64,000 nt of DNA from positions 38,031 to 102,030 of the forward strand of contig JAVTVY010025070.1 in assembly GCA_036873755.1 (NCBI GenBank), read 5' to 3'. Shown here piece by piece: positions 41,755 through 53,565 of this stretch (the first letter of the stretch is position 1; each line of letters starts with the position of its first letter). The translations under genes and the position numbers were made by a program. The notes under the pieces are model-generated. The model saw nothing but the letters and a program-made list of their open reading frames with translations. It had not been told where the DNA came from and ran no database searches. This DNA comes from Hanleya hanleyi (lineage: Eukaryota > Mollusca > Polyplacophora > Lepidopleurida > Hanleyidae).

Positions 41755-42182
41755 ACGTCAGTTGAGTGGTATCTCTCGGATTTTTGAAGACCACCAGGTA
41801 GTGGGCATTTAAGCTGATGTTCCGATGTTCTTTGTTTTACTGAACAGATTCTGCACAATGTAGATGATGCTGAGGCGTCGATGATAGCTGCCTTTGGTAA
41901 AGAGTTGGGTGAACGGCGCATCCGTCTCCGCCATGAGATCATCCAGAACCACCAAAGAGTCCGGTTCCAAATCGGCCAGGCTGGGTAGCCCTTCCACGAA
42001 CGTGATGTGGGGCTTGCTGCATACGCCGCCTGCCATTCTCCGTAACACCACAAAACTCGGGCAATGGGTGGGGTAATCATGCTGTCGGCGTGTTGGAGGA
42101 GCTTCCTGACGAAGTGTGTTTTGCCGGAACTTGTCGGTCCTGCGATGACGCAAGTGAAAGGATGTTGCCACCGGGGGCCCAT
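41755..42182 (-). pseudogene. Packaging ATPase, truncated and frameshifted (copy B)
   Basis: Starts at 42,182 (MGPRWQHPFTC) with Walker A AGPTSSGKTHF. A frameshift before VEGLP puts Walker B (SLVVLDDLM) in another frame. The C-terminus is lost in a deletion that fuses it to the last bases of the 251-aa gene, so that gene and the 114-aa gene are absent from copy B. Confidence 0.85.
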
Positions 42183-42609
42183 GGCTGGAGGCGTATCCGC
42201 TGTCGTGGTAACCCGCTCTTGTGGTGGGTACAACAACAACGTCGGTCGCCGTTGTCGATGGGCGTTGACTGTGAGTGATGAAATCCGGTGGGCTTTCAGA
42301 CGTAGTGGCCTCTGCCATACTCGGTGTAGGTGATGACCTAAACTGTATACTCGCCCTGGTGATGATGACTGGGTTCGTTTCGATCACGCGGTTGACTGGT
42401 GTAGAGAATGTCTGTACATTCGTGTGACCTGCACTCACGGCTGGTGGTTGTGTCTTTCGTGGGATGAGAAGAGTGCTGAGATAGGCTACGTCGTAAAACA
42501 CACCTCGGTACAACACACCCAGCAGTGTTAGCAATGTCACCACAAAGCCCACTTGCGCTTTGCACGTTTTGGGATACGCTGTGTTCAGAGGCAGCTGCTG
42601 TTTGTCCAT
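42183..42609 (-). CDS. Membrane-anchored Ser/Thr-rich protein (copy B)
   Basis: Starts at 42,609. It has a hydrophobic segment (VGFVVTLLTLLGVLYRGVFY) and a Thr/Ser/Pro-rich region like the copy A and C proteins. Because of indels its frame does not stop at the usual place but runs on into the ATPase gene to 41,809, giving a 266-aa open frame that ends with ATPase Walker B sequence. Probably degenerate. Confidence 0.6.
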
Positions 42610-42665
42610 AGCACCGTGTTCATGGTCGAACGTGGAATGAAGGATGATGGTGGTAGTGTCTGCCT

Positions 42666-43740
42666 TTATAGTCGTTTCGCTTGGTTGGCCGCGACCAAGG
42701 AATTAAACGAACTGGGCCAACCTTGCCATTTCACGAAATGAGACAGCTTGCCACGTCGACGTTCCGTTTTCAAAATCTGCTCCGCCGTGTAGTAGTCTTT
42801 CTGTGTTTTTACGACATGTTGTAATTCCGTCTCGTAAAACGTGCCTTGCAGTGTTTCCCCTTGAAGATCTTCCAGTTCATAGACGTGTGGGTTTCGAGGT
42901 AGGCGCCGTTTAATGACGAAGTGCTCATCGCTCCAGTTGGGCAAGTAACTTGTCTCGAACTTGACTTTGACTTTGACTGATCCGTACAGGGTCCCCGACC
43001 TTGAACACCTCCTTCGGCGTTCGTTGCGATTTTATGGGGTACAAGACACGCCGGACTTGGGCTTCATTGCATTGGGTCACGGTAATGGGGGCTCTCTGTA
43101 CACTCCGGGGATAGGCTCGATTGTAACCACTCACAAGTTTCGGGAGAACATCGATGTACCGCCTTGTATTCTTATAGGTGAAATATTTATACATGCGGCC
43201 TTTGAATGTCCTGTTGAACCTTTCCACAACGGAAGCATTGGTCTCGTTGTAGGTGTGAAAGAAGAACACCTTCTGGGCTTTCAGAAACTGTTGGAACGGT
43301 ATGTTGAGGAATTCCGTGCCTTCGTCGGTTGGCAAATACAAGGGTTTGCTCTCGGTCTTGATGATGTCCTTGAACGCCGCTATGAGATTCGCCCCCGTTT
43401 TCGTCCGGATGGGTACCACCCACGCATACTTTGACAGGCTATCGATGCACGTCAAGATATACCGATTCCCATCGTTGTGTTTGGCAAAGGCGCTCATATC
43501 GACGAAATCCGCTTGCCACTGGGCATCTAGTCCTCCCACGATGACCCGGTTCCGTAGAAAATGACGGCGGACAGCTCGATGTAAGGTATAGGTGTTTTTG
43601 TTTTTTAACCAATCTCGCACTTGGACACGTTGTATCCCATGGGGTTTGGCCGTTCGATAGACAGTCGACAATGCACTATACGCAGCCGGACTGTCGGGAC
43701 TGTAGTATAAGTTATCCAACACCTTCTCCCGGCGCTTCAT
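42666..43740 (-). pseudogene. Polinton integrase, frameshifted (copy B)
   Basis: From 43,740, with QWQADFVDMS (D), PTDEGTEF (D) and SVVERFNRT (E). The frame is lost near 42,935 (after VRISQSQ). The second frame carries the chromodomain-like end (EQILKTERRRG ... FVKWQGWP). The catalytic triad remains recognisable. Confidence 0.88.
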
Positions 43741-43782
43741 GGTGACAAAATGATGATGGATCCGGAGGGTATCGTTTATTTA

Positions 43783-44317
43783 TAGCGAAGTGGAGGTCTG
43801 ATATTCGGGTTCTACCACCGTTGTATATATCCTAGGTTGACTGAGTCTAGTCGGGTAATCAATGGCATCGTCGTCTGGCTCCGCTTCATTGCTAGGTTTG
43901 GTAATTTGTTCATTGGGTTCTTCTGCCGCTTCACTCAGGTCACGAGCCCAGCCCTCACTGAACAACTGACCGCTCGTCCGGTGTAAACAGCTGGTCCAAT
44001 ATTGGCACCACTTTCTCGAAGGCCGTCCAGAGATCAGGGTCTAGGGTGAAGCTTTGCGTAGGATTGTGATAACGCCCCACACGTGCAAAGAGCGGTCCAC
44101 GGTGTACGTAGTTTGCGTTCTTGATGTGTATGAGGTTCCCATCTAGTTCACCGCTCAACACCCGTTTAAACCACGGTGTAGGGTAACCGTATTCGATACG
44201 GTCTCAGGGTCCGACCAGCAAACTTGACGGTCTTCTACGATGGTGACTTTATCCTGATAAGACATGTAACCCCACGTCAGGGGTGAGGGGAAGAACGGCT
44301 CCAAGGACTGGTGACAT
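43783..44317 (-). pseudogene. PC4-like protein, frameshifted (copy B)
   Basis: Starts at 44,317. The pieces VSNTVTLHRG, LSGELDGNLIHIKNANYVHR and FTLDPDLWTAFEKVVPILDQ match the copy A protein in order, in different frames. An acidic Glu/Asp tail follows, ending just before the integrase start. Confidence 0.7.
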
Positions 44318-44460
44318 GGTTGACCCAATGACGAACGGTGAATGACGCACACTCTGACTGACCCTCGTATTTATGGTCAGGTCCCTTGGTGACATGGTTG
44401 ACCAAATGACGAACGGTGAATGACGCACACTGTGACTGACCCTCGTATATATTGGTTGCA
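44310..44460 (-). repeat. 78-bp tandem duplication of promoter and start region
   Basis: GGTGACATGGTTGACC...CCTCGTAT is repeated at 44,310 and 44,388 (unit 78 bp). It duplicates the ATG context and the upstream TATA-like region of the PC4-like gene in copy B. Confidence 0.8.
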
Positions 44461-44556
44461 CATAAGCGCATGTGTGGAGGCTCTGAAGAGCCGTTATTTT
44501 CTGTCTCTGTAAGACGGAACGTCATTGCCACAGCGTCAGGGTCAATAGGGCAAAGA

Positions 44557-44844
44557 CTATTGTGAGACCAACGAGCCGTCGTTCGTTCCGGCGTGAGCGC
44601 TCGTGGTCCATAGCGCGGGCATCAAGGATGGCTGAGTCCAGTAGTGGTGGGTGATAGCACACCTCTCCATCGAGTCCACTCTGTCGAGGACCGCTTCTGT
44701 GAACTCTTTCGGGATCTGGCGTCGCCCCTCATTGTCGTCGCCATCTCCAAACATGGACCGAACCACTGCTCGGTAACCCGTGAGTGAATTAACCACGGGC
44801 GCATGCTGTAAAATGCGAGTCGCATAGGGATGAGTCTCCGTCAT
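44557..44844 (-). CDS. Small conserved Polinton protein (copy B)
   Basis: 95 aa from ATG 44,844. SLTGYRAVVRSMFGDGDDNEGR resembles the copy D protein at 21,141-21,377 in sequence and position (just beyond the PC4-like gene). It is helical with a degenerate C-terminus. A GTTTTATAGACC TATA-like box lies about 45 bp upstream (44,888-44,899). Function unknown. Confidence 0.55.
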   Translation of the reverse strand: MTETHPYATRILQHAPVVNSLTGYRAVVRSMFGDGDDNEGRRQIPKEFTEAVLDRVDSMERCAITHHYWTQPSLMPALWTTSAHAGTNDGSLVSQ

Positions 44845-44899
44845 GGCTCTGCAACAGTAGGAATGGGGGTGTGGGAACAAGAGGGACGTGTTTTATAGA

Positions 44900-45320
44900 C
44901 CACGTCACACATGCGCGCCTATACGTAGCTCTACGGATGTAGACTATTCTGATTGGTTAGTCCAAAAACAGAGCAACAACAACAACAAAGATTACAGATC
45001 AATCCTTTTATTATCCCTCCATCACAGCACATCCTCGCTGGGGGAACCGCTATGGGTGTGTTTACATGCGGATGTGACGTCATAGTGATGTCATAGGCGA
45101 ATGAAGCGACCACCCGTGTATTTGAAGTCTCGGGACTAGTTTTTCTGTTCGTGGAAGCTTTTTTCCCTGCGACCGCGTCACCGCCAGACCAGGTGTTCTT
45201 GCGTGCGGCCGGATAACCCGCGCATTCGTACGACCGGATAACCCGCGCATGCGTGCGGTCGGGCCGGGAAAAACCCAGTGGGAAACCCCGGATGTGCCGA
45301 AACTATAGTGAACTTGACCT
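44900..45320. promoter_or_regulatory. Integrase-side end of copy B
   Basis: Noncoding. It has GATTGG at 44,952, TGACGTCA at 45,075-45,082, repeated CCGGATAACCCGCGCATNCGT units (45,208-45,262) with a GCGCATGCGT NRF1-like motif, and the proposed terminus AGTGAACTTGACCT at 45,307-45,320. Confidence 0.45.
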
Positions 45321-48300
45321 CTGTTACCTCCCCGTGACCAAGTACCCCCTTAAATTTTACCCGGGAGAACAAATAAGTAGGCCAATAGAACTTTAAATCA
45401 CCTTTACATACTAAAGCTGCGACGTAGTGGCTGTATATCTTTCTGCTAAATAGTAGCTGTTGAATACGTTGAGGAGCGCCATAAATGTTAAGGTCAGTGT
45501 TCGTAGATTTACTATAATCAAATATACAACTTTAATAAAAGCATAATATATACAATATACACTGGTCTTTATGCCATCCTAATACATTTTTATCACCAGT
45601 GCTGATGTGTCCCCTAATTCTAAAATCGGTCCAGAGTTTATTTACAACTAAGCAGTCAATAAATAGATGTTCAATATATTTAATCGCAATTGTTGTCATG
45701 CATGTATCCAATGTTAAAAAATAAGACTTTGTGGGAACAATTCTGTGTCATAATTTGCATTGCCACGTGTCTCTCAACCTTGTGTGTGGGGTGCAATTGA
45801 AATATTGCTGTAAAAGCTTTTACTAAATTAATTTTATTTCTCAGCTCTAAATAGTCTTTCCACCTCTCGTTTGACAGATGTTCGGTTGTGGAATCCGTCT
45901 TAAGAATATCATAAACACGTCTACAATCTTATGTCTGCCTCACCAACACCTGAAAGTATACCGGAAATATAGGGTATGTTGTTTGTATGTTTGAGAAATC
46001 CGTTTTATTTCTAGTTTGCCATTCGAAAATCCAGTAGATCCGCTGATGATTCTCACAAAGTACAAGAGTAGTGTGACTCCGAAGAATGACAAATTCAAGA
46101 CGTTTTTTATTTCGGTCTATGTTAGGCCATCGTCGGCAAGTAACAAGTGCTAGGTAAAATATCTAATATATACATGTCCAGTATGCTTAGTTTTGAGCGT
46201 ACTGTACACTGATTGGTGGAAATAAAAGTCAACAATGCGTGTGATTAAAGTGTTGCATACTAAGCGCTAAAGTTGAACATTCATTATATACAGAAGTTGT
46301 TTAAAAGTTGGCTTGTGAGATGAGCACAAATTCATACAAAGGGAGAACAAATATAATGGAGAACGGCTGAGTGGTATAGATTTATCTGAATCGAGTGAGT
46401 TCACTTGAGGCTTAATAGAGTGAGTTCACTTGAGGCTTTAAGTCCGTGATTGCGGAGGGTTTTATACGTCTGATTGCGAGGGCTTCTTTGAATAATAGTT
46501 CTGACCAGTAAGAAGAGGAGTTAATAATGTTCGTGTTTTCAAATGTCTAGTCATATTTCTCTGGTAGGGGGCACTGTCATTCATATCGAGGAGGCCCATA
46601 AGCGCTCTTATGTAGGCACCTCCTTCACAGGAATATTTCATTTTTTGATGTTTTTCTTCCATGCTGTTTAAGACGTTGATTGAGGCATCTGCCACTTTTC
46701 TCTACGTATTCAACATTGCGCTCCGAGCATGTGAATTTGTATATTATGCCACTTCTGTATTTTATAGGTTCCATACTTGGACTCATTATGGCCAACATTC
46801 TCCAAACACGTCCCTGTGCACCTTCGAAACTGCCCTTGCTCCACTACTCCTCCAGTGCGCATGTGTGTGTCCCTGCACCTGCAGCGGTCAAGAAACTGTA
46901 CACAATGAGATCTCGCCTCCACATGCGTATAAATGTGTATGTCCAGAGTGCACATCTAAGCATAGCTTCGCTTTCTCTACTACTCATGACATCATCGATG
47001 ACGTCACCTAGTCTTCTCTTGGTGCACCCCAAGGTCCACATGCACCTCCAAGGTCCATATGCCAAACCTTATGAATATAGGGGTGTATTTTAAGTCACCC
47101 GAGTGTGGATTAGAGTGACTCTGCGCTTTCTCTTCTACTGATGACTTCATGAATGACGTCATGGTCACGTGAGATGTATATACACAGACCACAAACACTC
47201 TAAAGTCATATACCACAACACAGGTCCGCGGTTATCCCATACAGGTTAACGCGTAGAGGTGTAGACGTACGCACGTCCATAGTGCCACCACGATGCCACA
47301 CCTTGGATAGAATCCCAGTCGTAGTCTACCAACGAGAGGACAATCTGCACGCCATATGTAACTTTCTTCGTGCTTTCTCTACTACTGACGGCGTGACCGA
47401 TGAAATCCCGCGAAAAAAAACCACGCCAATCGTAATGTTCACCACGAGAGTTTCAAGGCGATACCATACACGACCCATTCGGAGCAAGGATGGCTCAACT
47501 TACAACCAAACACGCCCCTGCGTACCTCCAAAATGCCATCGTTCGCCACTACCTCTCCCCAGCGCAAACCAGGCCAATCGTAGTTTACACCACGAGAGCT
47601 GCAAGACGACATCTTATACGACACCTACCTTACGGCCAATAACTCCTCTATCGCTCACGACGTCCACAGCAGGCCTTGCTGCCGAGTGCCCATGCGCACC
47701 ACTAAATTCAACCAATTGTCCCGTAACGCCTTCAGTCGTACTCTACACGTAAGTCCGATCGATAGAATCCCCATACCCCAAACTTTGCTCCTCAAAACAA
47801 TCCTATTGTTTCATATGTTATGCTATAGATGTAAACTCCGTTTTTCTAATTTTGTTTTTACGAGGTAATTTTTTCCAAATCTGGATTTTACATGCGCCCT
47901 TCAGATTTGTCTTGCCGTTGGTGTACAGATAGCGGTAAGATCGTCGCGTCTTCGTCATACGGGTGTTGACGTTTCTGTCGCCATTTTGTATTTCTGGACC
48001 GATATGTGACCAAGGCTTTATTTACCTATTCAGGGATAATTATACCTGTCGAATCGCAAGTGTGTTTAACATGTACCTCCCCAACTTGCGAGCCTGACCT
48101 GGGCATATCCAAGAAGCAAGCTATCCCCGACCCTCAGGCGGGTGCCGCCCGAAGTGTGCCTCGTGTGAAACCTGTCCACCTGCCAAAAGCAAATTACAAT
48201 GCGGACCAGGGAAGAGAATCAAAGAATCACTGTCCATATCGCTCGAAACCCTCTGAGATCAAGTCGGAGGAGGGGGGTTTCCCTCCCTCGCTGCATATAG

Positions 48301-48583
48301 TGCACACACCACACATGTTCTCAACTTGCCACGGTGTTGAAGACCGTGTCGGGGACCAGCTGATTTTATACACACCACAAATGTCGAGACTTGATATCAA
48401 TCACACCGCCATATTTCTTCTACTATAGCGTGTTACAGGCTATGTATACTGTGGTATACTACTTAAGCGAAGATATATTGTCGTATACTCTATTATAATA
48501 CTACAGGATAGTTTGTTATCACTCTCGATATGTATCACCCCCTCCCCCCTCCTACCCCCCCCCCTTCCCCCTGGCCACTCATT
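45321..48583. other. Intergenic/unclassified DNA between copies B and C
   Basis: No convincing gene. 45,400-46,650 is AT-rich. 46,960-47,400 has three diverged repeats of CGCTTTCTCTACTACTGATGAC with nearby TGACGTCA. 47,430-47,620 has two diverged units around CACCACGAGAG. A C-rich run lies near 48,540-48,575. Short open frames here look like chance. Confidence 0.4.
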
Positions 48584-48800
48584 GCAAGTAGCTGGTCCGT
48601 CATTCTGTATCCAGCCGTCGTCCATTAAAGAATATCCATGTTCATAATCCAAAGATCTATAGTATATATAAAGATGTAGTTTTCCGCAAGAGGTAAGCGG
48701 TCAACAGTTTTCAATGATGCCGGGAAGACATCACGATGTTCCAAAAATATCAAATCCGTATCGCTGATCAGTATTCTTAATCCATATGATAAAGTCGCCG
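48584..48800 (-). mobile_element. Penelope-like 3'-end fragment, diverged
   Basis: Matches the family 3' end (CCAGCCGTCGTCCATTA, GAGGTAAGCGGTCAACAG, CATCACGATGTTCC) with internal deletions. The order and orientation are as in the other copies. Confidence 0.75.
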
Positions 48801-49244
48801 TCTAGAGAATCACGCTTTGATTGTGATTGTTCATGTAATACCACGGGGTGTAACACAAGGATTTAATACCACGAAACAAACTCGTACAAGATTGGTCCTG
48901 GAATAATACGAACTAACAACAAGTTTCGCTCTATCCTCTTGGTGCGTTAACTCCGAGAGTTACAAATCAGCAGTTGTCGATGTCAAAGTCTTCCGTGCCC
49001 CATTTACTCGGAACCCAGCTTTGCAATATCCTCTGGTATGAGGGGCCTAAGGATATCGAGCACGATGCGCAAGCGGGAGGTGGATTATATACAAACACTC
49101 GTCCACCGTGGTTTGAAGACAGCCATAACGGCAAGTTTCAACGCGGCAAAGGTAAGTCGATGACGAGAACCGTTCGGCAAGCCTATAATGCAGGAATATC
49201 GTTAAAATATTGAAGTGCGGAAACACCAGATTTGGGACAATATA

Positions 49245-51310
49245 CAAGCGTCTAGTCCGTCATTCAAAATTCAGCCGTCGTCCATTAAAGAATTTTCGCA
49301 ACCATAATCCAAAGATATAATTCAAATAATAGAATTAGCACCAAATTAAAAGAATAAATCATAGTATACAAAAAACCACGCTAGTTTCCTGCAAGAGGGA
49401 AGCGGTCAACAGTTGTCAATGATGGCAGCAAGACATCATGATGTACCAAAAATGTCAAATCCGTATCGCTGAACGGTATTGATAATCCATATGATGTTCG
49501 TTGTAAAGTCATTATCTAGAGTATGATGTATCTCAGTCACTCTGTGATTGTGTCTGTTCGAACACCACGAGGATCTTCAAACACATGGGTTCATATGGCC
49601 TCTACCCCGGGTTAAGCGGAAATAGATAAAAGAATAGATTTTCCATGCTACGCTATCAGCATGCCATATGTATCGCCAATTTTGAGAAACTTCGAGTTGA
49701 GGCGCTTGGTGATATAGCCCTGTTTTATAAGTCTCTGCAACAATGTTTTGTGACGATTAAAATCGCCATATTTAACACAGGATCTACCAAATTCTACTAG
49801 GCGAGATATGTATACGTCGTATGCAGCCCCCTCTGGTATATTAGTTTCGAGATAGGGATAGTTTACGATGTCGTAAAGTTATAATCATCTATTTTGTCGT
49901 CAAGTCGACGAGAGAGAAGGCCCGCTTCATTTTTACAGAGATATAGGTCTAAATAAGATATGCCGTTAGGGCCATCTGTAGTTTCCTTCAAATCCAGTGA
50001 AGGTGGATAAAAATTCCCGTCTGTGTCATTTATATAGCGTCTATATAGCGTTTGGTGAATGAGAAGGAACGGGATTTTTGAAAGCGTCTGCATTTAGTCG
50101 TATTTATAAAAGAACAGATATAGGTCAGCCAAAAGGGGTGCACAATTAGTACCCATTGGAATACCTATATGCTGTTGATATATTGTATTGCCAAATTTCT
50201 CATAGATATTATTAATTAGTAAATCAAGCAACTCTATAAACAAAGAAACATCCCATGAATGATATCATGTGTATGTTCTAGAGCTAAAGAACGCTTCGCG
50301 GCTTCTGACATTAATTTATCGGCGATCAGTTTTCATGAACACCGATACTATTAATGAAGTTGGAGATCAATAAGTTCCTGGTAAGGGATTGTCGTATAGA
50401 GAATCGAGAAATCTCAAGTGGATTCATGTCTGTAGGTATTTGTCCTTTCGAATCAAGTTCTTCTGTAGGAAATTTTGAGTTTTGCAATATCAACATGCAT
50501 TCAATGCCAGAGTTCTTAGAAATACTGGCGCAATATCTTTTCCAAAATGCTTTTACCTCCTGAAGGGCCCTTGTTAACAGGACTGAAAGAAGCTTGTTGG
50601 TGCAGCTTCTAGAACCAGCTATGAATATAGCTTTGTATTGTGATTTAAGCATTTTGTGAGTCCAGTACACTTGTTATATCGTTTTGAGTGGTTACAAGAC
50701 AAATACCTCCTGCCTTGAGAAAGTTTTGTGCTTGTTGAATAAATCATCCAGAGTAAATGCTACTTGAGAGAAAGTAGACGTATTCGGCGATGGAATACTT
50801 ATACTCAATTCCTTAACCAGCCCCCGGTAATAGTGATATTTACATATGAATATTATTTCGTTTGGAGCCTTGTCTGCTGGGACTATGACGAATTTTCTCT
50901 TGAGATTTACCAGAACTTCTAGAGAACTGAGTTAGTATTTGTTTTGCCTGGGTAAGAGTACCACTGCCAATATGGCGGATTGTTTCAACGACCTTGTTCT
51001 TGGTGAACGAGTATTGTAGGTTCAACTTTTTCTCGCCTTCAGCACTCAATAACATACTCTTCCAGTGCAGTCAGGACCAGGAGTGTTTTTAGCTCTTCAT
51101 CACTCACTATATCAAGGTTACCAGTCAGAACATGCTTGCATGGTGCATAGATAAAGTTCGACGTGCATGAGTTCCAGTCAAACTTCTTGACAGCATTAGA
51201 GTAATCGAATATTTTAGTGGCTATAGATTTAGTATACTTATATGAACAGGTAAAGGCTACGGTGAAAATGAATCGAGTGAAATGGCCATATCCCGATGTG
51301 AGGAAATACA
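49245..51310 (-). mobile_element. Penelope-like retroelement, longest but degenerate copy
   Basis: The 3' terminus is at 49,245 (ACAAGCGTCTAGTCC). Moving upstream: RT tail, NGISYLDLYLCKNEAG, then the finger-palm part (YKAIFIAGSRSCTNKLLSVL, about 50,600) and further N-terminal pieces (KVVETIRHIGSGTLTQAKQI; HVLTGNLDIVSDEELKTLL, about 51,100). All are broken by frameshifts. It extends at least 0.8 kb further 5' than the copies at 30,959 and 40,004. Confidence 0.75.
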
Positions 51311-52719
51311 CTGCACCAAATGTATAACGATCAAGTGACGAAATGGTAATTGACCATATTCACCAGGAAATTGTGAAAATAACGAGGCGTCTCCAAATTC
51401 TATGCGATATGGACTACGAGGGTGCTCTCAGGCAGCCTATTAAGATGCGCAAATGTTATTCAGTATGTTGACTACCTCTGACAATACAAACTGAAGAAAA
51501 CGATGAAGTAGAGCACCCAGAGAAGACGGACTGCGGCCGAACAATTAGAGATGGACCCAGTTGCAAATCGAGACTGTGTAATAGTAAATTCACATGATTA
51601 CTCTCATACTCATATGTACAGCGTAGACATTCGTTAATAAAACGATTATCATTTTAGTTTCGTCTTCGTTCTTTTTATGCGTTTTAACAGTTCAAACTCT
51701 CCTTTTCACACTATTTTCTATCCGATTGTTCCAGAGATTCATTCTTGTAAACCCACCTTTTTGAAGATATGGAGATTTCGTCTAATTTATATCCTGACGT
51801 CACTATGGTGACATTATGGCGACCAAATTATGCGCGTCATTTGGGGCCACCCAACGATGTAATTTTTGGCTATATACCCCCATCACCCCATGTTCTAGAG
51901 CCATAGAGACTTTTCCAAAATCCGTATAATTCATATGTTGACGTCCCATGGCGAACGAACGACGGGTCTCTCTCCTGTACATACCCTTTCTATACTACTG
52001 TTCGGCTGCGCATGCGCAGAGTCACTTCCTGCAAAATGCACACCAGTCGGACTCTACATCACCAGCGCTCCAACCAACGGCCACGAGAATCCTCCAGTTG
52101 TACTCTACAGCGTTTGCAAAATCAAGTAAATACCCACACTCTATGCTTTACTCCGCAAACAAATTTACCACAACTACCCCATAACTTCCGCACGAAATAG
52201 TCTTTTTTCTATTATTTTCCGACTCCACTTGTTTTTAACGATGGTCAATTAACGATGAAGTGACTAGGGTGTTTTGAAGGTAGGAATGACTCCTAAGGTC
52301 AAACGGAAATTACCGGACATTAACAGAGATAAATGCAAAGAGAAATCATGAGTAAATGTTGTATTGTTTTTGTAGTGCCCCCTTGGATGCCTGGAGTTAT
52401 CTCCCCCTAGTTCAGGTTTCTGCCGCCAGGGGGCGCCGCGAAAAATTATCCAACTTTTACACTTTTACTGTGAGTGATCTGTGATATTTGAGTGCTGATA
52501 ATTCTTCATCCGCATTGAGTACAATATGTATATTAGGCGCATTGGTGCCTAGTGCAATGACGAATTGTTTGTTTAATGGTTTATTTACTAAATTAAACCA
52601 TCTGAAAGAAATCATTCAAATCCAACAACGCCCGTAAGAAAACTGCGACCGATCCGAAAGGCAACGCGTGGATTGACAAATATAGGAACTATATAAATTG
52701 CAAGACGATAACTTTGGCC
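51311..52719. other. Unclassified noncoding DNA
   Basis: No gene seen. 51,780-51,950 resembles 32,240-32,420 (CRE-like TGACGTCACTATGG and a TAGAGACTTTTCC motif). TGCGCATGCGCAGA (NRF1-like) occurs at 52,008-52,021. Confidence 0.4.
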
Positions 52720-52725
52720 TTTGGC

Positions 52726-52926
52726 TCACAAATAGAAACCGCGACGTCGTGAAGATGCTGTTCCTTCGTCCATAAAGGCTGAAAAATCGGAATGGAGAGG
52801 TGGCGGGCCGTACGGATTAAAGTATTCGCCCTGCTGTTCTGTCAAGTACACGGCCACCCAATGTTGACCGGGACGATCCATCGGGACCGTAGTAGTGTAT
52901 AGTGAGCAGTTAAAGCCTCCATCCAC
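52726..52926 (-). pseudogene. Orphan adenovirus-type protease fragment
   Basis: About 45 recognisable residues: RPGQHWVAVYL (His motif), GEYFNPYGPPPLHSDFSAFM. This matches the middle of the copy A/C protease but is clearly more diverged, and the Cys half is missing. It lies directly left of copy C's promoter region and belongs to no copy described here, so it is a relic of a further Polinton. Confidence 0.75.
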
Positions 52927-52929
52927 CCG

Positions 52930-53553
52930 GATGTAACTATGACGTCACAACTGGTTGGTTTTGTAACGAGGCTTTTGATTGGTTGAATTGTAAGTGTGAG
53001 GTTGAATTTGATTGGTTGAGGTGTCGTCCCTGTTGTAAAGCAAGATGGTGGGTGTCGGCCCTGTTGTAAAGCAAGATGGCGGTGTGGTTCGGTGATGTTC
53101 GGGTGTGTTCGGTGTGGTTCGGAGCTGTTCGTGCATGGTGGAAAGCAAGATGTCGGTTGTCGGTGCTGTTGTAAAGCAAGATGGCGGTTGTCGTCCCTGT
53201 TGTAAAGGAAAATGGTGGTTGTGGGCCCTGTTGTAAAGCAAGATGTCGGAGTTGGTTCGTGAATGTTCGGGAATGGGGTGAAAAACATATAAAAGTAGGT
53301 GATTTTTAGTGAATGGGTTATAATCATTGGACTACTTTGGGAAGTTTTTTCACCACTGACCTGATTTGCCTGCCTGCCTGCCTGCCTGCTTGTCCAGTCA
53401 GCCTGCCTGATCCGTGCCAGCTCCTGCCTGTCCCGTTCCTGTTTTACCTGTAACCAACCAGCCAGCCAGTCAGCCTGCTCCTGCCTGCCTACTTGTTCAG
53501 CCAGCCTGCCTGACCACCTCTTGCCTGTCCTCTAACCAGCCACCCTGCCGCGT
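52930..53553 (+). promoter_or_regulatory. PolB upstream region of copy C
   Basis: In order toward PolB: TGACGTCA (52,940-52,947), three GATTGGTTGA CCAAT units (52,976-53,020), six AAGATGGCGG-like sites in units of about 30 bp (53,040-53,250), a TATA box (CATATAAAAG, 53,287) and CCTGCCTG repeats (53,365-53,550). The same element order occurs upstream of PolB in copy A. Confidence 0.65.
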
Positions 53554-53565
53554 GTGTTTGGAAGC

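Larger units (their letters stand above)
13520..45320 (-). mobile_element. Polinton copy B, decayed, with nested insertions (proposed limits)
   Basis: Proposed limits come from matching inward-facing ends, AGGTCAAGTTCACT at 13,520 and its complement ending at 45,320. A further similar block, CATCCGGGTTTCCCAGTGGG-like, occurs at both ends (about 13,987-14,015 and 45,268-45,296). No 6-bp duplication is visible (only CTG on each side), so the limits are tentative. Strand is given by the late genes. It contains copy D, a Penelope-like copy, MITE-like repeats and at least two large deletions. Confidence 0.4.

Noticed and set aside
45268..45320. Copy C left end placed at 45.3 kb
   Set aside because: The matching block at 13,520-14,015 faces inward from copy B's other end, so it fits copy B's inverted termini better; copy C's own promoter lies at 52.9-53.5 kb.
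46661..47752. Several 80-156-aa frames on both strands
   Set aside because: Overlapping frames on both strands without motifs, lying over diverged noncoding repeats.
48006..48428. 140-aa open frame on + between copies B and C
   Set aside because: No recognisable domain, no promoter, no conservation visible; composition looks like chance.
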